DNA of 64,000 nucleotides, taken from NCBI GenBank assembly GCA_038501195.1, contig JBBPUQ010000007.1, positions 4,193,501 to 4,257,500 of the forward strand, read 5' to 3'. The position numbers were made by a program, and so were the translations under genes. Positions 25,252 to 36,301 of the stretch are shown one piece after another. Origin of the DNA: Nemania diffusa (lineage: Eukaryota; Ascomycota; Sordariomycetes; Xylariales; Xylariaceae). The notes beneath the pieces are model-generated. The model did not search any database. It saw nothing but the letters and a program-made list of their open reading frames with translations, and was not told the DNA's origin. Positions within the stretch are counted from its first letter, which is position 1. Each line of letters starts with the position of its first letter.

Positions 25252-28200
25252 ACAACAGCTGCATGCCGTTTTCCATTGCCAGCGGAATCGCGCCGGACGT
25301 CGCATACTCACAGTTTGCCTTGTGAGTCCAAGTTCGGCAGCGCTCCACGAAAGTAGGCAAGACGCGTCGCCAGAGCTGCAGCTCCGCAGGATTGACGTTG
25401 ATGGAAACTACTCCTTGTTCATTCAACAACGAAATGGACCTAAGGAGTCTGGGCATCAGTTCATCATACAAGGGGATAACGGCGCAGTCGAGCACTACAG
25501 TGCGGTTGGTGAGATCGAGACGCAAACTGCTCGGCAGGATCAGCATATGAATGCCCCCGTTGCCAGCACAGTTGAGCCCAAACGCGCGGCCTTTCTCGCC
25601 TTGGATCCCGGAAAATCGGACGAAAAGTGAGAACAGCGACTCCTTAAAATCCAAACGGATCTGCTCGCCGGCAGAGTGAGGTCGCCCGCTCTGTTCGCGC
25701 AGCCCCCTTTCTCGGGCTGACATCATTCCGGACAGATGGGTATTAAGCCACTCTAATTTCGTGCGTTGGCTGATGTCGACGATGGGACACGTCTGCAACT
25801 CGAGGTAGGGCAAATTGTAATTTGCCGGCTTCTCGTCTTGAAGAAGAACGGGATACATGAAGTCAGGATAATTCATCCATTCGAACGGCCCAGCCACTTG
25901 CGCAACGACCTCGATGTAGAGAGACTTTCGAGCTATTCGTAGCTTCTGGGAGTTCTCTACGACGATGGTGGGAAATGATAAATTCAGGGGTGCGGTCTTG
26001 CCTAGTTGGACTGAAACTTCACAAGGTGACACGGTTGATCTTTGAACTTGACACCCACCCTGCAGGGCGAGCTTGCGGTCATCGTCTGTAATATCAAAAC
26101 GGCCAGTAAAACTAATGATATTTCCGCCTTTTGCGTCCACATTGGCGATCATAGAAGCATTCGCTCCTATACTATCAGGGTTTGCCGACGCATTCTGGAA
26201 GAAGCCGGCTGCAGCTGGGAACTGTTTCTGGTTGGGCCCATACCGTGTGATGTAGACAGCGGCCGAGTTGTTGAGAGTGGTCTTATACACATTCATCTCA
26301 ATGCCAACCTTGGAGACAAATTGATGGACGGTGATTAGGGTGCTATGGATTCCAAGGGCTACTGTGGCATCCCGAGGCTCCATAAGAAGGTAGAAGGCGG
26401 GTGCATAGAACACCGCTATCAGCGCCGACGTGCCATTCCAGCCGGCCTCGTCTTCGACAATAGAAACCTCAAAAGAGTCATCATGTCGAGTTCCCTGCGT
26501 AGAAACATCCCCAAATCCCAATTGACAGGCCTGGAAAAGGTTCTGCCAAGAACCCGGTCTTGGAGCTTCCGAGCTTTGAAGGACACAGTGGACATATGGC
26601 GTGCCTATTTCACTGCGGTGGATGTTAGTGAACACTCCCAGTTTTTCTCTCGGTATTTTTAGCGTAACGCAAACAACGGGAGGGATATTCTTCCAGTCTC
26701 GCAAGTCTCCCAACCTTCTGCCCACAGGTGGGGTACAAGAAAGGAGACCTTCCAGTACTGAGGCCAAATCGTGGCCGCGTTCATGCCAGGATTTCAGGAC
26801 ATCGGAGGAAAAGGTACCTAACAAGTGGAGGTACACATAGAGCTCCTGGAAGTATTGCGCGTTGATGGGGGCATTGCGTCGGTTCTGAATGAGAATCATT
26901 AGGTCGCCCATCGCTGTATCCCAATCGCAAGTGACTCGGGTCTTAACAAGGTGAAGAAAAGACGCAAACCCTGCGCGTTGATACCATAACAATGAGGACT
27001 TTCGAAAACTGTCAAGACTCATATTGAGAAATTTGTTTGCGTAGTCCTCATCGCGAAACATATAGGTGTAGACGCGATATAGGACTTCTGCTAGTTGGTT
27101 CGCATCAAAATGGATCGTTTTCGGCCCAAAACATGGACCTGTAGATAGAGCTTGGCAGAAAGGGCGCTTCCACCATGTCCTGAGAAACATTTGGCGTCTT
27201 ATCGGTGTAGTTGTTTCCTTCCCGGAAGCTCTACTTGTCATCTCATCGAACATCTTCTCGTCACCGTTCAAGACAGGCGACGTGTTGGTCCAGTACTCAA
27301 CTGGAAATAGATCAAGAAGTGTAGACAAGGTCGGAACATGGCCGCATAACATGTGATCAAGCACTTCTCGGTCGGTTTGGTGATGGCTTGCGATCACTTC
27401 GGTATAGAGAACAGAGGACGCATGGTGGCGTAACAGGGGCGAAGTTGCGGTTAGGAGGACCAAGGAACCAACATGATCACAGAGGTTAGAAGTATCAATT
27501 ACGTCAAAGTCCAGAGGAGCAACAAATGATGCATAGTCTGGCCCATTTAACTCGAGCCGTTGGAAGCCGTACCGATCCCTATACCAATGGGCCGTGCTTG
27601 AAGTTGTGGCGCGCTTGTTCTGTATGGTATGTGAGAGGGATATAGCGTCTCCGACGAAGAAACGTAACCGTACATTATCAATGTTCTTTCTGTATGATGC
27701 TGCCCACTCATAGAACTCCAACCGAGCGACCATCACCACTCTTTCAAGTTGAGGAAGGTCCTTAATCCGGTTGGACACCGGGTTACCTGGCTGGAGGGGC
27801 GCATAAGCTGTAGCAAGGTGGAATCCAAGAAGAGGATCGGTACCATAGTGAACAAGAGCCTCGTCCTTCAAGGTGAGGAAAGTAGGATTTGGATTTTTTG
27901 CAGTTGCCCTGATGCCGGCATTCATCTCAGTGCTTCCATACTTCCAGTAGTGCTGGTGAAGAGCACCAACGTCTAATATTGCCTCGGAATTGACTGGAAT
28001 GGCCGATCGACGGCCAGTCAGCACGAGAGCATTTCCATCGCGGCCGGGTTTCTTAGCCGCCGCTTCCCTAAGGATAGACTCGAAGCGGCGCTTGAAGCGC
28101 GATATCTCTGCTCCTCTCTGCTCCATGCTGTAGAATTCCCACATCTTATTCATACTGGTAAGTGTGGCGGCGTCGCAGAAGCGTAGGAAAGGTCCATATT

Positions 28201-28696
28201 TGCTCCGGTGCCAAGTATCCATTGTACCAGAAAGCTCATGTAATCTTTTAGCCTGAGCGCGTAAAAGATCAAGAGACTTCCGATCGATGTACATGTGGTA
28301 GTAGATACTCCACAAGGAGTTGTTGTTGGCAACATCTTCGGCGTCTATGATGAGTGACAAGAGTAGGATATTTCGAGCTTGACAAGAAGAGGTCAGTGTC
28401 TTAACTTTGTGCGAGGAGAATATAGCTCACCTATGACGGCCTTCTGATTGTCGCAGCAGGTTATGTCCATCTTCCGACCTAGATATCATTAGATGGTCCC
28501 CAAGCCCCTTAATTAGGAGGAAAATAAACTCACCATCTACATGGTTGGTGAACAAAATATTTCTCACATCACCGCAGCCAAGAAGCAGTATGTCGGCCGG
28601 GATCTTGGGTGGCAGAGATTGGGCAAGAGACACGGCAGGTGTGTTTCCTACTGGATAGAAAAAGGAATTGATATTGACAAACTCTGGGGTCAACAT
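25247..28696 (-). CDS. DUF4470/MYND-finger family protein, cut by the retrotransposon
   Basis: Three exons: 28696-28534, 28478-28431 and 28377 onwards, with introns of 55 and 53 bp (both GTGAG...AG); all phases fit. The N-terminus carries the DUF4470 signature (NTPAVSLAQ, ADILLLGCGDVRNILFT, then DITCCDNQKAVIARNILLL across the splice sites), which is typical of large fungal proteins ending in a MYND finger. Their molecular role is not established. The frame runs for 1113 codons and stops at a TGA three bases inside the right LTR, so this allele would lack the MYND finger. Without the element, the frame continues at 17970 into the finger and would total about 1220 codons. The long exon 3 shows no internal stop, so the truncated protein may still be made. 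The ATG at 28696 was chosen because it is the first before the conserved N-terminus. Confidence 0.85.
25252..25256. repeat. Right target-site duplication ACAAC
   Basis: It directly follows the ACA end of the right LTR and equals 17971-17975. Because the local sequence is ACAACAAC, a register three bases to the left is possible; both registers keep the host frame, but only this one gives the LTR a CA end. Confidence 0.8.
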
Positions 28697-30180
28697 CGTT
28701 ACTGCGCACGGTATTACTTGGAGGGGTAGCTCAGCTGGATAAAGTGCACGTGGGAGTCGGTCGAGAAGAGGCGATGGAGATGATGGGAAAGTGATACAGA
28801 TCGATAAGAAGTGGTCTTTATAGGGCATATGTGAGTAATATCTCCCAACCTATCATGTGCCTGCTTTGTGCTATATGCTACCTAAGAAATCAGGTACGCT
28901 CCAGGCATCCCAGAGATCCAGTTGACGGGCGCTGATCAATCTAGAACTCGCATTTTGACATGTTGCTTGCCGGTCCTATTGGTACTTCCATGTACCTATT
29001 TACCTACGTGGCCAGTTTCAGTTCTTGTTCAAATAGCCCTGAATGGTTTTCAATCTGCAGCCCTCTTTGGTTTGAGGGTATGATGTGCATATAAAGACCC
29101 TTGGAGATATGTATTTCCTGGGCTTTAACATAGTTTAGGGGGCTAGGGTTTCGGCCTGATTCTCTTCAGGGCTTAATCTCCCCTGCTGGTTTTGTTCGAG
29201 TTGATTCATAGTAGGCCATGGTAGCATATGACTCATCAGAAATTATTCGTTTGACATTATGAGTTTCCCCAAGGTAGGTATGTTTGTAGATGTAGGCTCC
29301 CGAGATTGTGCGAGTCTGCGGGAGGATCCATTAAAGAAAAACCCCATAGGCTGCAAAGCCTATATTTGAAGAACGCAGTTATGCTGTGCTTCTGCTGCCT
29401 AAAGTATTAGGTAGCGTTCCCTACAATCAGTTCCTAATGGGTTGCTGGCCCGGTTGTCAGTCTGATTCGTGCATGCCGTCCAAATCTTATCTACCTACCG
29501 CGCCAGGCAGCGAAAATAGTCATGATAATCGGCGACGTTCTCTTATGTTTACCATCTCTTCAATGCTGAATATGGACCAAACGGCAACACCCAAAACCTG
29601 TTATATGTGGGAGAAAAGGAGCAGAGGTGATCGAGATCTAAGCCTGTTAGCCCATCTAATACCTATGGTCCTTGCTGCTCTAGTTGCAGACGGTCGTTGG
29701 GGAGTTTGATTTGCCGAGTTCTTGGTGTTCGTTTGCTGGCTTGCCGTCTAAACGTTTGACAGATTTGCGTTTGATACAAACTGGATGATAGATCTTGACA
29801 TTTCTCGGGAAAGAGCATAATATCTGCCTAGTTCTGGAGCAAATACGCTTTGATTCTGGTTTATGCTGCCACATCATGATTGGTCGTCCCGGCTGTCTTT
29901 TGTATAATGACAACTCACGACCAGCAGCATGCCGAATTTTGCCAAGGCCTCGTCACAAAATACAGTATCATGCTATCAGCATCGTCAAACCGACCGGAAC
30001 AAAACCCCCACTTTGTAGAGACGGCGCTGCTTGGCGCACGGTACTTAGTCCGATACAGGGCCGAATGATTGCCGATTCTACCCACTAATCACCCGCGATT
30101 TTCAGAATGACACCCATTTACGGAGACGTAGAAAGTCATATTAGCTACTGAATTAAACCAATTTCGACAAATAATATATC
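28697..30180. other. intergenic, about 1.5 kb
   Basis: It separates the divergent MYND-family and RidA genes, so it should hold both promoters. No gene, tRNA or repeat was recognised. Confidence 0.45.
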
Positions 30181-30752
30181 ATGTCTAGCACCAAAGAGGC
30201 CGTCCTCACGCAGAACTCACCAGCACCGCTGCCGCAGTTCTCGCAAGCCATCAAGTACAATGGAATGGTATACTGCTCCGGGAACATCGGCATAAACCCC
30301 GCAACGAAGGAACTGGCGCAGGGCGGCGTCCAGCCTGAGACGGTACGATAAGATCCTACTTCCACTCGATCGCATCATGAATAAATGACTGAAGCGATGC
30401 AGCGTGTCGCGCTCAAGAATCTCTCTGCCGTCCTCGAAGCAGCGGGCAGCAGGTTGGAGAACATTGTCAAGGTCAACGTCTTCCTCACGACGATGGATGA
30501 CTTCGCGCCCATGAACCAAGTGTATGATGAGTTCTTTGGGAACATCGACCCCAAGCCTGTGAGTTTACCTCACTTACCCCATGTCTTAATTCAATTTCAT
30601 GCCACGGTGTGAGAGAATTGGATGGAATGGAACGAGCGGGTGAACTGACACGATGTAAGTGCCGGACTTGTGTTGCGGTGTACCAGCTACCGTTCGGCGC
30701 TAAGATGGAAATTGAATGTACTGCTTTCGTGGAGCCTGCATCCAAGTTATAG
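30181..30752 (+). CDS. RidA/YjgF/YER057c family enamine-imine deaminase
   Basis: Three exons, 30181-30342, 30403-30558 and 30660-30752, give 136 residues, the usual size of the family. RidA proteins hydrolyse reactive 2-aminoacrylate-type enamine/imine intermediates released by PLP enzymes. Family landmarks are visible in order: the N-terminal QFSQAIKYNGMVYCSGNIG, the central ALKNLSAVLEAAGS block, VKVNVFLTTMDDFAPMN, and the substrate-binding Arg108 in KPCRTCVAV after the last splice, followed by LPFGAKMEIECTAF. The acceptor of intron 1 was set at 30402 because only this site restores the ETxxALKNL spacing. No long presequence is visible; a cytosolic form is likely. Confidence 0.9.
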
Positions 30753-31729
30753 ACTGGTTCAAAGGCCTAAACAGATGTTTGAATACGAGTATTTACAGGC
30801 AGGTGGCAGAATCACCACTGTAGATTACAGACTGCACGAGAAGCAAGTACAGTTTAATGTTACCACGCTATCTTGAAATCAAGTTTGTTGAATTTCAAAG
30901 GAATTAAACTTAATTGCTATTCCAAGATTCCAATTAGGCTTTGAGAAAACCTAACCCATGAGTTCTGATGAAAACATATGGGTAAGGGTAGGCCAAAGCT
31001 TACGTGGGAGCCGGGCTCGGCCCTAAATATAGATATATTATAATTTAGCTTCATAAAAGTAATATATTACTGTATATACCTGAATCTCTTAGTAGGTATG
31101 AAAGCGCATAGGCTGCTGACAACCTTGACCCTGCGAACTTAAGTGGCTATCCTCAGGTGTCTGTGTATCAGTTTGATCAGGCTTGGCGTGGGTCGTGAGC
31201 TCCTGGCTTTACATTTAAATCGGCTTTCATGGTGTTGAAGGTAAGATACCTAGATTACGTGATTGTTAGAGATCACGGCTACGTCTGCTAGAAAGAATAC
31301 CACCAGACTCCTCCGAGTTCCAGCCATGATCTGCTAAATAATTAGTGTGATCCCCGCGTAACCCTAGAGCCGGTAGCGAATCGGTAACCTAAACGATCCA
31401 CTGTTACCAGAGAGCTGGTTAACTGCGGGAAATGGCACGGCACTGGCACGGCACGCTAAAATGCCCCTAGCTCAATCCCACCTGGCACTGTAGCGTACCA
31501 CTCAGACCGCCAAGATACTGACAAGCTCGGGCCAGTTTTACTGGTTCTAGCGTGACGTCGTTGACATTAATTTTTCACTAAAACATCCTCAGCAGATCCT
31601 ACGAAGACCAACTCTTCACCCCAGTCTGTCCAACATCTCCGCCAACAACGTCTCAATCTCGTACCGAATCACTCAATTGAGTCTGCGAACGGGATTACGA
31701 GCCACTGCAATAAAAGCGCGAATCATCCC
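30753..31729. other. intergenic, about 1 kb
   Basis: It contains a short tandem of GGCACGGCACT near 31434-31456 and AT-rich stretches around 31030. No gene was recognised. It precedes the LETM1-like gene. Confidence 0.4.
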
Positions 31730-32819
31730 ATGAGCCTCACCGCGGGACCGCGCCTCGTGCGCGTCCAACCCGCCTTCACCGTCTACCATGCGCTTCGCCG
31801 CAGCACCCCCTCGGCCTCGGCGCTCCCGCTCCGTTTCCCGTCCACCTCGCGACGGAAACATATAGCCTCGCGCACAACGATCGCCTCACGCTCTCCATAC
31901 GCGATACACACGCACCACCGCTGGGCATCAACATCCTCAGCCCCAACAACCACACCCACAAACCCCCCCCCCCTCCCTCACCGACCCCCTAAACCCGCCC
32001 GCAACGACCCGCCCCCCACCTCTAACCCTGCCCACCCGCGACCCAGCAACAAACCTCTTCACGCACCTCTTCCGCCTCGGCAAAGCCTACACGACCTTCT
32101 ACAAAACCGGCCTAAAAGCCGTGTTCACGAACCGGCGTCTCCTCCGCGACTCCTCCCCCACCGTCCGCACCCCCTCTCCATCCTCCGAAGGGGGGGTAAC
32201 CCTGGCCCCGCCGCGCTCGACCCTCCTCCTCCGCGCCCGCGTGCGCCACGACACGGCCCGCCTCCCGGCCTTCGCGCTCATGGTGCTCGTCTGCGGCGAG
32301 TTCACGCCGCTCCTCGTGCTCCTCTTCCCGCGCGTCACGCCCTACACCTGCCGCATCCCCGCGCAGACGGCCGTGATCCGGCGCGCCGCCGAGGCGCGCC
32401 GCGGCGCGAGCCAGCGCGCCCTGGCGTACGTCGACGGCCCCGCCGGGATGGAGAGCGTCGTCGCCGGCCACGTCTGTCGCAGCCTGGGGCTGGGCAGTCC
32501 GCTGTGGGATAAGCTGGGCGCCGACGTGCCGTTTGCGGGGGCGCGGGCGGGGGCGGCGGTGCGGGGGATTGTGAGGGATGATGCGCTGCTTCGGGGGGCG
32601 GGGGAGGAGGGGGTTGGGTTGCTGGTTGATGAGGAGGTTGTGCTTGCGTGTGAGGAGAGGGGGATTGATACGCTCGATAAGGACGTTGTTGACTTGCGGG
32701 CGCAGCTCAGTGACTGGCTTGTGGAGTCTAAGCCGGAGGGGAAGGGGGATGTGGAGGAGGAGGCTGTTGCGAAGGTTAAGGGGTTGCTGCTTCGGTTTGA
32801 GAGGCCGGGGCCGATATGA
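31730..32819 (+). CDS. Mitochondrial LETM1-like protein, frame broken at a C11 run
   Basis: Two overlapping frames make one protein of about 360 residues. The first (from ATG 31730) encodes an Arg/Ser-rich, acid-free mitochondrial presequence. The second, shifted by one base, carries the mature part: LGKAYTTFYKTGLKAVFTNRRLLRD, abbreviated here by its key residues Y-TFYKTGLK, then a membrane segment near 32275-32340 (CGEFTPLLVLLFPRVTP) that matches the LETM1 GEFxP-FP pattern, and a Letm1 ribosome-binding-type helical tail. LETM1 proteins (yeast Mdm38/Ylh47) act at the inner membrane in K+/H+ homeostasis and mitoribosome binding. The frames meet at 11 consecutive C residues (31963-31973). No GT donor occurs between 31880 and 31990, so an intron does not explain it. 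One C fewer would restore the gene. Confidence 0.75.
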
Positions 32820-33741
32820 TAACGTGATGCGACGGTGGCATGGGAAAAGTATCGAACTCGTAAGATTGCGATCCTGTTACACGCTCACACTCTAGAACAT
32901 GTACTATATGCAGATAGGGTCACAAGGTGTACAAGTATACCACCTAGACGATGTACAGCATCATAGACAAAATGGATACAAAAATAATCAATCCAACTCA
33001 GCACAGCATTCCACAAACCTTTAGGCTAGAATTCATGCAAATATGTATCAAGTTGGATCTCAACACCAACGTATTTCTTTAACCTGTTCTACACTAGGTC
33101 CTCTGTTCTACTCTAACAAGCCTATCAGTGGATTCCTGCTGATGACGATGATTACCACCTAACCCAACCTGCCCTAGCAAAAACAAGGGCAAAAGCAAAG
33201 ACTCCGCCGATGCAAGTGATGAATCGCCCACATGTCTGTGTCCCCGACAGATCTGACCCCACCCTGGCACCTAAACCACACATGACCCCAACACACCAAC
33301 ACCATGCAACGCCGCACTAGCAGCCCTTTTTTGTCCGCCTCAACCAACCGGTAGGATTGGCTAGGGAAACAGACACGGGCCCAGCGCCAATGCCCACACT
33401 TTCCAGCCCTTGTGCCCCGTGCAGGGCTGCCGAGGTTTGTGGTACCAGGGAGAAAAAAAGGCAGGACGGTCTGAGTACATATGTACAAGCTCGAGGCCGA
33501 AAAGGCAAAACAAGCTAGCCAAGGCTAGCCAACAAGAAATTAGAAAGCAAAACTCGGAAAGCAGGCCTTAACTCCTCCCATGCAGTAGTGACGAGAGAAA
33601 CGGATCTCTATCCATCTTTTTTTAAGCTCCGGATACCAGTGATCAGAGGGGGAAACGGGGGAGACATTCATGTACAAAACATGTACTAACGGAAATGGGG
33701 ATGGGAAAGCGGAACACGAAACGAGGCAAGACAAGGACGCA
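32820..33741. other. intergenic between convergent genes, 0.9 kb
   Basis: It lies between the 3' ends of the LETM1-like gene and the NAB3-like gene and should hold both 3' UTRs. No gene was recognised. Confidence 0.45.
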
Positions 33742-36301
33742 TTATTGCCTGTATCTAGAAAGCTGCGTCATTATGTCCTCAACGTGCCGTGCCGAGTTAT
33801 TGCCGTAGGGAACGCCTTGGGGCACATTGGGCGGGAGGTGCCCATAGTTAGTGCTGTGCTGGATAGGTCCTCCCATATCCTGAGGGGCGGTACCTACGGC
33901 GGTGAACACCGAATTTGTGCCAGCCCGGGGTCCAGTCTGGTGACCATTCACCGATCCTAAGATTTTATAGACTGTGGCGGTGTCAAGGGGAGTACCCCCA
34001 GTCCCGTTGGCCATGGGAGGACTATAGTATTCGCTGGTGTATGATGCTGGCATGTAATGCCTTTGCGCAGGCGGTGGATAGCGTTGTGCCGGAGGGAAGT
34101 GGTTGTTGTGATGAGCCGCTGGGGCTACGTGGGGAGGAAACTTAGCCTTGGTGACTAGTTGCGCTGCAATGGCCGGTTCTAGATCTTGGTATTGATCGAA
34201 CCGCACGTTATTGTATCCGGCTGATCGATCGAAAACTTGCAACGAGAGCCTGCCTCGCTCTTCTGCGCGAACATCAAGCTCCACGACAGCATGGACTCCT
34301 TCCAAGATCTGGTGCTGGATAATGGTATCACGAGAGAATTGGGGATCCAGTAACATCACATCACACCTCAACCCTTGATGAGTAAATGCAGCTTGAGCCC
34401 AAGAGACAAACTCGCCTGTCACACTTTGAAGGATAAGGAACTGGACGTCGGGAACATCTGCCCCGTAACGACGGGGCAGGGCCAGATCGGAGCCGGATCC
34501 GTATCGCCGACGCGGACTGAGACTGCGGCGTCTATATGAATCATGACGTGGATAGCCGGGAGATTGGGACCGGCGACGGTCGCTAGAGTAATTACTCTCT
34601 TGGTAATCCCGGCCTCGGTGATTACTTTCGTGAGGAGGTAAATATCGATCGTGAGAACGTCTAGGCGAAGGCTGTCTGCCTGGGCGGTGATCATCTCTTC
34701 GGCCCCTATTGTTATCTTGGCGATCATTGCCACGCCTCCCTCGGTTACCACGACCTCCCTCGTGATCTTTCTTCTGTGTTCGGGAAAATTCCAAGTCTAA
34801 CACGTATTAGTGCATGTAGATACGAGCAGCAGTCGCAGCAAAACCTACTAATCTTCTTGCCTCGAATTTCCATTCCCTGTAGGTTGTCCATGGCAGCCTG
34901 TCCTTCAGCAACTTCATGGTATTGAACAAAACCATATGCCTGCTTGAGAGATATCTGTGCAAGGCGGCCATACTTCGAGAATATGTTAAACACCTCTCTT
35001 TTAGATGCACGTTCACTTGACAAGTTTCCTATTGAACGGTTAGAGTAATAATCATCAAGAAGCACGAGAGGCGGATAAGGCGAACCGATGAAAAGTCGGG
35101 ATCCATCTGGGAACCTATCCCATTTGGCCTCCGAAACATATCTTCTTTCCTCCTGAAGGAATGTGTCCCATTGTTGCTGTTTATGGTTAGTGGGAGAATT
35201 TTGGTCAAATGGCGACAACCCATATTTATAATCAGACGAGAGAATATAAAGGTTGTCATTAGAGATGGGAGTTGTGTCAAGCATGGACGTGGCACTGGCG
35301 CAGGAGTCACCCGTTCCTGGCGCTACACCTTCAGAATTGTCTGGTGTTGGGCCAGTATAAGTAGCCAGATTTGGACCATTACTCAATGGCCAAGGCACGT
35401 TATTGGCCTGGGGAATTTCTTCAGTTGAGTAGTATGCCTGGATGGGTGGTTTTGGCGGTAAGATGCTACTTTGAGAGAGAGCATCAGAACTAGAAGTGAC
35501 GTCGGAGACAGGGATGTGGGCTACATCAGCATCGCCATTTGCTACGTGGGCGGTTATATTGCCGACTAGAGCCTGGATGCTGGCAGGTAGGTGGTCGACA
35601 TGACCAGCAGCGGGGGAACAGTCGTTGTTGTCTGTAGATGACATCTCACTCAGCAACTGGGAAAGCCGAGTGTTGTCAACATTTGACACAGTTGCATCGG
35701 ATACCACCTGGCTGTCCCCTAACAGCTCGTGGGTTGGCTGCGGTACTAAGTGTGGGCATGCACCATTTGATATTTTGGGAAGCGGTGCGATTTTCTCATG
35801 TATGGAAGAAGGAGTAGATGTATCTGAAACAGTAGTGGGCTCTGTTGACTTCGATCCATCTTGCTCATCTTCGGTAGTATTGGGTCGTGGAGTCTCGGGC
35901 TCTTGCATATTATCTGCAGGAATTCCGACCGAGACGTTCACTGTTCTCTCAGCTACGCCATTGACATCCTTCTCTGGATTAGCGCATCCTACGTCGCTAG
36001 GTGGCATATCAGGCACGCGGTCTTGTATGTTGTTATTTGTGGTAATTGCAGTAACTGCCGCAACAGCTCCTGCAACTGCTGCTGTTGGCATACGGGCTTG
36101 TTCACCATCAGTCATTGTGAGGCTGTCAGGCATAGCTGCAGATAACATCATCGGGTTACTGTTGGCGAGAAACGTGTTGTTGTATGCATCAGCTTGATCC
36201 TGAAGGGCCGGCACGGTGATAGGTGACGGCGGGTGAACAGGAGACGGGGAGATAGGGTCCAGGTCGGCAGCAGCCCAGAGTCTTGGGGAGTTGCCCGTCA
36301 T
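33742..36301 (-). CDS. NAB3: Nab3-like nuclear RNA-binding protein
   Basis: Exons 36301-35086, 35028-34849 and 34796-33742 give 816 residues. Nab3 works with Nrd1 in termination and surveillance of non-coding RNA transcripts. The long N-terminal region (about 1-400) is acidic/Ser/Thr/Pro-rich and disordered. A single RRM follows: RNP2 RLFIGNL and RNP1-like YGFVQY, with KYGRLAQISLKQ, as in Nab3. Next come an Arg/Ser/Gly-rich stretch, the conserved Nab3 C-terminal domain (VPDVQFLILQ to AVVELDVRAEERG) and a Pro/Gln/Tyr/Asn-rich tail. The intron at 35029-35085 is 57 nt, has a CTAAC branch site and ends AATAG, but carries no stop and keeps frame; splicing it out restores the uninterrupted RNP2-to-helix spacing (FIG joined to NLSS). 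If retained, 19 residues are added. The second intron is 52 bp. Confidence 0.85.

Noticed and set aside
28727..28800. tRNA-like start GGGGTAGCTCAGCTGGAT
   Set aside because: The D-arm resemblance is real, but no anticodon arm, T-loop (GGTTCGAATCC type) or acceptor complement follows, and it lies in the leader of the MYND-family gene.
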